A stretch of 6,318 nt of DNA from Parachlamydiales bacterium (GTDB lineage Bacteria > Chlamydiota > Chlamydiia > Chlamydiales > SM23-39), in the NCBI GenBank assembly GCA_020058465.1, contig JAGVDZ010000147.1, positions 1 through 6,318 on the forward strand, read 5' to 3'. The position numbers were made by a program, and so were the translations under genes. The notes beneath the pieces are model-generated. The model worked only from the letters and a program-made list of their open reading frames with translations. It ran no database searches and was not told the DNA's origin. Positions 1-5,477 of the stretch are shown here, piece by piece (position 1 is the stretch's first letter; each line of letters opens with the position of its first letter).

Positions 1-86
1 GAATCGATTAAGACAGCTTCTTGGCGTGACATTAGGCCTTAATTTCAAAACCTAATGTCACGCCAAGAAGCTGTCTTAATCGATTC
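1..86. repeat. Perfect 36-bp fold-back inverted repeat at window edge
   Basis: Bases 1-36 are the exact reverse complement of bases 51-86, separated by a 14-base loop (37-50). The right arm is coding sequence for the C-terminus of the autotransporter. The left arm lies beyond it and supplies that gene's last codon and stop. The repeat reaches base 1 without a mismatch, so the real arms may be longer. A 36-bp perfect stem is too long for an ordinary terminator and has no T-tract in view. The alternatives are a real inverted duplication or a fold-back (chimeric) artefact at a contig end. I favour the artefact, because the protein stops short of a complete barrel exactly here. Confidence 0.95.
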
Positions 87-2815
87 CATCCACGGATATT
101 CATCGTGTGAGGATAACCAACAAACCGAGCTTGAATGAGAGGACGCCGAATGGGCCAGTCAACAATCCATCCTAAGGAAGCAATGGGGGACAATGAGATG
201 GTCTCATCCCAATTAGTGTCTGTCACTTTGATCCCAAGACCAAGTTCAGATCGTCCACCAATACTCGTCATCGTATCCACATCGAGATTCAAAGCCGAAG
301 CCCCATTTTCTTGGTAGCCATTAACCCTTCGATAAAGACCATCAAAGATCAAGTATGGGAATAGTTGAAATTGCGAAGAACCCCAAACATAAGCCATATC
401 GAGCCGACCAAAAGCGTCTAAGGCGTGGGTCGAACCTTCTGCCTGTCGATCCAAGACAGAAAAACGAAGCGCACGGTTGAACGAAAGCCAATCGACGCCG
501 ATGATCGATGCAAGCCCTAAACGGAACCGATCCCACCGAAAGCTTGCATACAAGGCCCCGTAAACAGCATCTTCTTCCAAGTCACCTCGTTGATTAGTCC
601 AGTTGATGTCGGACCGACTCCAGACACAGCCAACACCTACATGCCCTTGACGATTCCAAACATAATCAGCCCCAACAGCCAACCCTGCAGTATCGCTGCG
701 AAACCCAATTTGTTCCTGTTCTGGTCGACTACGATGCCAAAGGAGAAACGGCTTAGCCCAAATATCCCAATCAGTATGACAAAGGGCATCTAAGTCATTC
801 GGCTGACGATACAAAGATAAGAGTTGTGAGCTCAAAAATGCACTTTGCTCCAACAAAGCACTCATCATGGCTGGATGCATCTGATCGAGAGCGTCATTAA
901 TTACACTAAATGATTTGCCAGCTAGATCATTAATGATTCGAACAAAGTCAGCATTTTGAGATAAAACTCCACTTCTTCCCATATCGTTGAATGTTGCCCC
1001 AACCTGTTGCGTATTGAAATTTACAAAAGGAAATTCGAAAAAAGGGGCAATCACGTTTGAGGTTAAAGTGACGCTGTTAGCGCCGACAGTTTTTATGATA
1101 GAAAAGTTGGAGCTGTTGACTGAAAATGTTGCAAAATCAGCACTCACCCCTCCATTGGCTTCTATAATTGTATAAATCTGAGTCAAAGGATAAAACCCAG
1201 GCAAAGGAACAATCTGCAGCGCTCCATTCAAAGCAGCCGTGCCTGTTACAATGACCTGATCTGAAGATAAAGGAGCAATCTCTATGTAACTAGTTGCATT
1301 GGCATCCAGTGAAAGATTCCCAAGCACTGTCAGTGTCCCTATAGAACTACCCGGACTCAGGGTGCCTCCGTTGATCGTCAAAGGGCCTACAGTTCCATTA
1401 CCTCCAAGTAAGGCACCCGTAGTGACAGTCACGGCAGAAAGACCAATTGTGCCATCAACGATCCAACTACCTGCTGAGACTGTGGTACTCCCGGTCAGAT
1501 TGTTACTGTTGCCTGTCAACGTCACGGCCCCAGATCCTACTTTAGTCACCGTACCTGTCCCGCTCAACGATGAGGTATAGGACCCATCCGAATCTTGATC
1601 AAACACAACCGCCCCACTGTTGGCAATCGCACTCGAAAATGCCGAAGTCGATCCTCTGACTGTGCCCGCGGTGACTGTGAGCCCCCCTGAAAATGAATTA
1701 CTACCATTGAGGGTCAAAGTGCCGCTTCCAGTTTTTTCTAACGAGCCTGTCCCTTGAACTACTCCATTGACAACTAAGGTATTGGCATCTGTTGCGATGA
1801 TGGCCGCTGCCGTCAGATGTAGAGATCTTGCACTAGATAGTGTCTGTGAAATGGAAAGGGTCGCTCCTCCTAAAGTCACACCTCCCGAGGTGGCCCCAAG
1901 ATTCGAGTCAGAACTGATCGAAAGTGTGCTACCATTGACAGTCACACCTCCAGCAAAGGTATTGTTCCCAGACAAGGTCAAGGTACCTGCACTGATCTTA
2001 GTCAGTGACCCAGCTCCGCTGATCACACCGGACACCGTTACATTATTACCTTGGGTATCCGTCGTCGTCCCGCCTGAAAGAGTGATTGCACGAGCTGATG
2101 GGATTTCAAATCCACTGGAAAAAAGAAGAGTCCCTCCTTGCAGTGTAATGCCCGACGACGAAGCCCCGAACTGCCCATTATTCGACACACTTAGCGTCCC
2201 ATCACTGAGAATAGTCCCTCCCGAATAACTATTGCTCGTATCAGACAACACCAAAACACCTGTTCCAGCCTTGGTCAAAGAGCGAGAGCCTGATTCAGCA
2301 ATAGCACCCGACAAAGTGAGAGTCCCTGAAGAGTTTTGAGTGATTGTGAAGGGCTCATTGAGGACAAGTCCTGCCGAAATTGTATGGGTCCCCGTCGTAG
2401 AGGTCAACGTTGCACTCCCCGATGTCACATCCAAAGTGATGGTTTGAGCTGCCGCCGGATTAATGACGTAGGCATTTGTTGAATCAAAGGATAAAGACCC
2501 CACCGTTCGACTCGCAGTGAGTGAAATCGTAAAGCTTGTCGAACCCACCGTTGGGAATACGGCACTCGCATCGATAGCATTCGGTTCCCCACCTGTCCAG
2601 TTGCCTGCAGTAGACCAAAGGTTATCGCCTGCAGCACCCGTCCAAGTCCCGGCTGATAAAGAAAGGGTCCAAATAGAACTAATACCAAATATCAAAAATA
2701 ACGTGCAGTTTGGCCAGCGCGAAAGCTGCCGACAAATCGGCGCTTTGGCTCTGTCAAACTGCACGTTATTTTTGATATTTGGTATAATCCAGTACCAGTA
2801 ACCTCTACACCACAT
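32..2815 (-). CDS. Autotransporter with PATR repeat passenger and C-terminal beta-barrel, probably 3'-truncated
   Basis: This is a predicted type V secreted surface protein of 927 residues. A hydrophobic stretch at residues 38-55, ending in SLSA, looks like a signal peptide. The motif WSTAGNWTGGEP (67-78) opens the passenger. Autotransporter-associated strand repeats (GSGTLTLSGxNxFSGG type) are visible near 164-200, 269-295, 358-385 and 419-445. A passenger end of the form LSPGSSIGTLTVLGNL lies at 486-501. The beta-barrel begins near 680 (WDIWAKPF) and has alternating aromatic strands. The family usually continues about 25 residues, two more strands, past the equivalent of IRGWNRLRQLLGVTLG and ends in an aromatic residue. 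Here the frame ends in FEIKA, where it enters the fold-back repeat, so the true 3' end is probably missing. Residues 11-45 come from a palindromic element. The only ATG before residue 600 is the first codon, with AGAGG only two bases upstream, so the start is uncertain. The substrate or adhesive role is unknown. Confidence 0.9.
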   Translation of the reverse strand: MWCRGYWYWIIPNIKNNVQFDRAKAPICRQLSRWPNCTLFLIFGISSIWTLSLSAGTWTGAAGDNLWSTAGNWTGGEPNAIDASAVFPTVGSTSFTISLTASRTVGSLSFDSTNAYVINPAAAQTITLDVTSGSATLTSTTGTHTISAGLVLNEPFTITQNSSGTLTLSGAIAESGSRSLTKAGTGVLVLSDTSNSYSGGTILSDGTLSVSNNGQFGASSSGITLQGGTLLFSSGFEIPSARAITLSGGTTTDTQGNNVTVSGVISGAGSLTKISAGTLTLSGNNTFAGGVTVNGSTLSISSDSNLGATSGGVTLGGATLSISQTLSSARSLHLTAAAIIATDANTLVVNGVVQGTGSLEKTGSGTLTLNGSNSFSGGLTVTAGTVRGSTSAFSSAIANSGAVVFDQDSDGSYTSSLSGTGTVTKVGSGAVTLTGNSNNLTGSTTVSAGSWIVDGTIGLSAVTVTTGALLGGNGTVGPLTINGGTLSPGSSIGTLTVLGNLSLDANATSYIEIAPLSSDQVIVTGTAALNGALQIVPLPGFYPLTQIYTIIEANGGVSADFATFSVNSSNFSIIKTVGANSVTLTSNVIAPFFEFPFVNFNTQQVGATFNDMGRSGVLSQNADFVRIINDLAGKSFSVINDALDQMHPAMMSALLEQSAFLSSQLLSLYRQPNDLDALCHTDWDIWAKPFLLWHRSRPEQEQIGFRSDTAGLAVGADYVWNRQGHVGVGCVWSRSDINWTNQRGDLEEDAVYGALYASFRWDRFRLGLASIIGVDWLSFNRALRFSVLDRQAEGSTHALDAFGRLDMAYVWGSSQFQLFPYLIFDGLYRRVNGYQENGASALNLDVDTMTSIGGRSELGLGIKVTDTNWDETISLSPIASLGWIVDWPIRRPLIQARFVGYPHTMNIRGWNRLRQLLGVTLGFEIKA
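2682..2785. mobile_element. 104-bp palindromic MITE-like element inserted in frame
   Basis: Bases 2682-2712 and 2755-2785 are perfect 31-bp inverted repeats around a 42-base centre. The centre contains a second, smaller stem (AAAGC-T-GCCGA, loop CAAA, TCGGC-GCTTT, 2722-2746). A TA dinucleotide sits at both ends (2683-2684 and 2783-2784). This is compatible with a TA target duplication of the IS630/Tc1-mariner kind, but inside a palindrome it cannot be told from the arm itself. There is no transposase, so it would be a non-autonomous element. It contributes residues 11-45 of the autotransporter without a stop codon. This resembles the Rickettsia palindromic elements, which insert in frame into genes; that is an analogy of form, not shown homology. 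Confidence 0.7.
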
Positions 2816-2853
2816 CGCCTCTCACAAGCCCTCGAAGACAAACCCTCGTCGCC

Positions 2854-2882
2854 AAGCTACCTTTTTTCCTAACCACTGTCAA
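2854..2882 (-). promoter_or_regulatory. Possible sigma-70-type promoter for the autotransporter gene
   Basis: On the minus strand a perfect TTGACA (2882-2877) is followed after exactly 17 bases by TAGCTT (2859-2854), which matches three of six TATAAT positions. Transcription would start near 2847, giving a leader of roughly 30 bases before the ATG at 2815. The -35 box and the spacing are good and the -10 box is weak. No rival is obvious in the 200-bp spacer. Confidence 0.4.
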
Positions 2883-2897
2883 TTGAGAATGTGTCAC

Positions 2898-2916
2898 TCA
2901 CACTGGGCGAGTGTGA
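2898..2916. promoter_or_regulatory. Small hairpin or dyad upstream of the autotransporter promoter
   Basis: TCACACT (2898-2904) pairs perfectly with AGTGTGA (2910-2916) across a five-base loop, GGGCG. It lies about 15 bases upstream of the TTGACA box on the minus strand. No T-run follows on either strand, so it is not a typical intrinsic terminator. It could be an operator or the end of the SWIM-protein transcript, or it may be chance. Confidence 0.3.
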
Positions 2917-3015
2917 AAGTTCTCGGGGCTGGATGATCGAAATGGGGGTATATATACACAAATGAACTCAAAAGTTGGGACCCGCCTGTGTGCGGTATAA
3001 ATAGAGATCTCGTAC

Positions 3016-3663
3016 TTAGGTTTGCAAAGTGGCTTTGATGTGGTCACACTTGGCGTGTCCACACGTGCAGCCCAGAGGCACTCCTAAAAATACTGTGTAT
3101 TGTTCTTCGGGGTGTAAGGGATGGGTAACTACGTAAAGTTGGCTGCCAACCTCTTTCACCTCCCAGTCTCGGAATTTGAGATCGTATTCAGAAACGGCCT
3201 CTTCATTAGAAGCAGGGCCGGAGGGTTGGATGGAGCGAGCAATTTGGCATGCTACACAACTACACCCCTCTTCAGGTCGATCAGGCAAATGAACCCCAAA
3301 TAAAGACCCCACTTCGGCAAATTTTTTTAACAGTTCTTCTGGGAGATTGGGAGCCTGTTCTTGGGATGTATGTTCAAAAGTGACATTGAGCAGGTTTTTC
3401 CCTTCTTTGGGGGGTGGGAACAAGGACTCCAGTAGGGACTGGGTAGTTAAGGCAGGTGAGAAAAAAGCTTTGTGTAAGGTAAAGAGTTGGTGGACGAGTT
3501 TTTTAGGTAAATTGGGGATCTCAACCAGACGCCCATCTTGCAGGAGGACTTGTAGGAGGAGAGAGTCTTCTGTAGATCCAGGTTGGCTCGATAAGGCTCG
3601 AACCTCTTTCCACGATACTGAGATGTAGGGGGGGATAGAGAAAATAGATAGATCACTCTCCAT
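3016..3663 (-). CDS. SWIM zinc-finger domain protein of unknown function
   Basis: This 215-residue soluble protein has no signal peptide or membrane segment. Its C-terminus carries a SWIM-type zinc finger, CTCGHAKCDH (199-208), which fits the C-x-C-x(n)-C-x-H pattern with C199, C201, C206 and H208. SWIM domains are known to mediate DNA or protein contacts. A second cysteine cluster, CSCVAC (134-139), lies about 60 residues earlier and could bind another metal. Between the two is a beta-rich stretch (DWEVKEVGSQLYVVT, then EEQYTVFLG) that leads into the finger. Residues 1-130 are not recognised; they are rich in Leu and Pro with helical segments. The start at 3663 is supported by AAGGAG (3678-3673) nine bases upstream. 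The gene stands alone, divergent from phoH and in the same direction as the autotransporter but about 200 bp from it. The exact function cannot be stated. Confidence 0.85.
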   Translation of the reverse strand: MESDLSIFSIPPYISVSWKEVRALSSQPGSTEDSLLLQVLLQDGRLVEIPNLPKKLVHQLFTLHKAFFSPALTTQSLLESLFPPPKEGKNLLNVTFEHTSQEQAPNLPEELLKKFAEVGSLFGVHLPDRPEEGCSCVACQIARSIQPSGPASNEEAVSEYDLKFRDWEVKEVGSQLYVVTHPLHPEEQYTVFLGVPLGCTCGHAKCDHIKATLQT

Positions 3664-3672
3664 GGGAAAAGA

Positions 3673-3678
3673 CTCCTT
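3673..3678 (-). promoter_or_regulatory. Shine-Dalgarno site of the SWIM protein gene
   Basis: AAGGAG on the minus strand lies nine bases before the ATG at 3663 and fixes that start. It is the strongest ribosome binding site in the window. Confidence 0.75.
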
Positions 3679-3778
3679 CTTACGGACTATACTGCGGGCG
3701 GGGCCTGAAAATTAGAATGCGGTATAACTTCCAATATGATCCCGATTGTACCTCCAAGGCATCGTTTTGTCAATATTT

Positions 3779-3811
3779 TTAGCAAACTATTAATAAATCT
3801 GCTAATATAAT
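3779..3811 (+). promoter_or_regulatory. Operator-like dyad next to a TATAAT box
   Basis: TTAGCA (3779-3784) and TGCTAA (3800-3805) form a dyad centred at 3792. At the same centre lies the palindrome TATTAATA (3788-3795). A perfect TATAAT (3806-3811) follows immediately. No good -35 box is found at 16-18 bases from it; the dyad occupies that place. A weaker alternative pair is TTGTCA (3767-3772) with TAATAA (3791-3796), 18 bases apart. This would be the promoter region for phoH, or for the small ORF before it, with a leader of about 280 bases to 4095. Confidence 0.35.
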
Positions 3812-3892
3812 ATCGTAAACTAATTGTAGTTAACAAGTTGGATGTTTATTATTGCGTTCAGATAAAGAAATGAATATATAGAAAATCAAGAG

Positions 3893-4054
3893 GTGATCGA
3901 ATCTCTCATCAATGGATGGCCGCTTGTGCATGGCTACATCTGGTCAGATCAGTTTTCACACAGCTCCAATGCGAAGTTATTTATGTGGTTGGAGATGATA
4001 TCGAATCGGATACCCTGTCGATGGACACAAGATGCTTTCATTGAGGCAATCTAA
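3893..4054 (+). CDS. Doubtful small ORF upstream of phoH (53 codons)
   Basis: A GTG-initiated frame runs 53 codons to TAA at 4052-4054. Its frame is open back to a TAA at 3863 with no in-frame ATG. The translation has a protein-like mix (for example WPLVHGYIWSDQF and WTQDAFIEAI), with four Trp residues. The purine-rich AAGAGGTGATC (3888-3898) matches the 16S anti-Shine-Dalgarno complement with one base missing, but it overlaps the GTG, so it cannot serve that codon. The ORF may be a decayed gene remnant or chance. It ends 40 bases before the preferred phoH start, which would suit a leader gene. I recognise no family. Confidence 0.2.
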   Translation: MIESLINGWPLVHGYIWSDQFSHSSNAKLFMWLEMISNRIPCRWTQDAFIEAI

Positions 4055-4094
4055 TGTTCATCTTCTTACAAGTTTTATAATTATTGGAGATGGT

Positions 4095-5477
4095 ATGGAA
4101 GAAGCCCAATCGGCTTGCGTAGATAATTCAACGACTCAGATTCAGGAGATAGTTGTGGCTAGAAAGACATTTGTGATCGATACCAATGTACTTGTATATG
4201 ATCCTTCGGCAATGAAGCGTTTTTGCGATAATGACTTGGTCGTTCCTCTTTTAGTTTTGGAAGAGCTAGATGGGTTGAAGCGACAGGTTGACGAAGTGGG
4301 GCGCAATGCTCGAGAAGTGATGCGCTACATTGACTCTCTTTCTTCCATTTCACATCAAAATCTTCGAGAAGGTGTCCGTCTAGCGGAGGGTCCTTTCTTT
4401 CGTCTTCATATTGAACGTCAAGAGACTCCTCCTCCGGGGTTCCCCCTCCCCTTAGATCGTAATAGCAATCGTTTCTTAAGTGTTGCCTATGAGCTGAAGG
4501 ACAAGGGAGAAGAAGTGGTCGTTGTATCGAAAGATTTTGTGACACGCGTTAAAGCAGAAGCTATGGGGATTGAAGCTCAAGATTATGAAGCTTTGAAAAG
4601 CTCTTATGAAGAGGTGTACCGAGGTATTCGCTACGTGGAGGCAAATAAGCAGAAAATCGATCTTTTTTTTAAAGATGGTTCTGTTCCTGAAGGATTGGTG
4701 GGACATCTCGACCCAAATGAATATGTTTTTTTATCAGCCCATGACGAGGCAAATAGTTCTGTTCTTTGTCGATACAATGGACGTCAACGTAAATTGGAAT
4801 CTTTGGTGTATGTTAAAAAAGATGTTTGGGGCATCCAGCCTTTGAATCTTGAGCAGCGATGTGCGATGGACCTTCTTTTGAGAGAGGATATTCCTCTTGT
4901 GACATTAATGGGACAAGCGGGAACTGGGAAAACTCTCCTTGCTTTGGCTTGCGGTATGAAAAAGGTTTTTGATGATCAGGTGTATTCGAGAATTTTGATT
5001 TCCAGACCGATTGTTCCTTTAGGCAAGGATATTGGATACTTGCCTGGAAGTAAGGAAGAAAAGCTCTATCATTGGATGCAACCCATCTACGATAACTTGG
5101 AGTTTTTATGTACAGCGACAAGCGGTGAAGGGAATGGAAATGCTGCCTTAGAATTTATTATGCAGAGTAAAAAAATCGAGATGGAGGCAGTCACGTATAT
5201 TCGAGGTCGCTCTTTACCGAAGATGTACATGATTATCGACGAGGCACAGAATTTGACACCCCACGAGGTGAAGACAATCATTTCGAGGGCAGGCAAAGGG
5301 ACCAAGGTTGTTTTGACGGGAGATCCAAGTCAAATTGACAATCCCTACTTAGACCGAGAGTCTAACGGGTTGGCCTATGCCGTGAGTCGCTTGAAGAGTC
5401 ACGCGATTTCCGGCCATATGTTTTTGGATAAGACCGAAAGGTCCGAGCTCGCCTCCGTGGCGGTCGAGCTGATGTAG
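4095..5477 (+). CDS. phoH: PhoH-family ATPase with N-terminal PIN domain (PhoH2/YlaK type)
   Basis: This cytoplasmic protein has 460 residues from the ATG at 4095. Numbering here is from that start. An N-terminal PIN nuclease domain begins at about 23 with TFVIDTNVLVYDP and continues with the acidic VLEELD and VVVVSKD segments. The PhoH ATPase domain follows, with Walker A GQAGTGKT (273-280), the SRPIVPLGKDIGYLPG signature near 303-318, Walker B MIIDEAQNLTP (379-389), LTGDPSQID (407-415) and a C-terminal RSELASVAVEL. Family members act as RNA helicase/RNase proteins. The third conserved PIN acid, usually the D of a DNRIL motif, reads S here (SNRFL, codon 4464-4466). Start choices: 4095 has GGAG five bases upstream. 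GTG at 4155 has AGGAG six bases upstream and begins right at the PIN domain, so it is a serious rival. ATG at 4032 lacks a good site and overlaps the small ORF. The last 116 bases overlap the helicase gene. Confidence 0.93.
   Translation: MEEAQSACVDNSTTQIQEIVVARKTFVIDTNVLVYDPSAMKRFCDNDLVVPLLVLEELDGLKRQVDEVGRNAREVMRYIDSLSSISHQNLREGVRLAEGPFFRLHIERQETPPPGFPLPLDRNSNRFLSVAYELKDKGEEVVVVSKDFVTRVKAEAMGIEAQDYEALKSSYEEVYRGIRYVEANKQKIDLFFKDGSVPEGLVGHLDPNEYVFLSAHDEANSSVLCRYNGRQRKLESLVYVKKDVWGIQPLNLEQRCAMDLLLREDIPLVTLMGQAGTGKTLLALACGMKKVFDDQVYSRILISRPIVPLGKDIGYLPGSKEEKLYHWMQPIYDNLEFLCTATSGEGNGNAALEFIMQSKKIEMEAVTYIRGRSLPKMYMIIDEAQNLTPHEVKTIISRAGKGTKVVLTGDPSQIDNPYLDRESNGLAYAVSRLKSHAISGHMFLDKTERSELASVAVELM
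4144..4148 (+). promoter_or_regulatory. Shine-Dalgarno-like AGGAG before alternative GTG start of phoH
   Basis: AGGAG lies six bases before an in-frame GTG at 4155. That start would give a protein of 440 residues beginning VARKTFVIDTN, close to the usual PIN-PhoH N-terminus. It competes with GGAG (4086-4089) and the ATG at 4095. Confidence 0.4.

Larger units (their letters stand above)
3664..4094. other. Divergent AT-rich intergenic region between the SWIM gene and phoH
   Basis: This 431-base spacer separates two divergent genes. From about 3765 to 3885 it is strongly AT-rich and contains a dyad (3779-3805) abutting a TATAAT box (3806-3811). From about 3890 to 4054 it is more balanced in composition and holds a doubtful small ORF. 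I see no tRNA, long repeat or clear terminator. No convincing minus-strand promoter for the SWIM gene was found: TATAGT at 3691-3686 is too close to the Shine-Dalgarno site. Confidence 0.6.

Noticed and set aside
1..86. Reading the edge hairpin as an intrinsic terminator of the autotransporter gene
   Set aside because: The stem is 36 bp and perfect, begins inside the coding sequence, reaches the window edge, and no T-tract is visible; truncation of the barrel points to another cause.
1299..2228. Plus-strand open frames across the autotransporter passenger
   Set aside because: They are opposite-strand shadows of a Ser/Thr/Gly-rich repeat passenger, with Val/Pro/Leu-heavy translations and no recognisable domain.
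3686..3691. TATAGT on the minus strand as a -10 box for the SWIM gene
   Set aside because: Transcription would start at about the Shine-Dalgarno site itself, and no -35 box lies at a suitable distance.
2991..3727. Ten-base direct repeat TGCGGTATAA flanking the SWIM gene (2991-3000 and 3718-3727) as insertion target duplications
   Set aside because: The flanking bases differ immediately, no terminal inverted repeats or transposase are present, and the gene has a normal ribosome binding site; probably coincidence.
3888..3898. Fragment of a 16S rRNA 3' end
   Set aside because: Only about eleven bases resemble the anti-Shine-Dalgarno complement; no flanking rRNA sequence is present.
3953..4054. 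Death-fold-like pattern in the end of the small ORF (hydrophobic-Trp then WTQDAFIEAI)
   Set aside because: Only a few residues match a loose pattern, the ORF itself is doubtful and upstream helices cannot be recognised.
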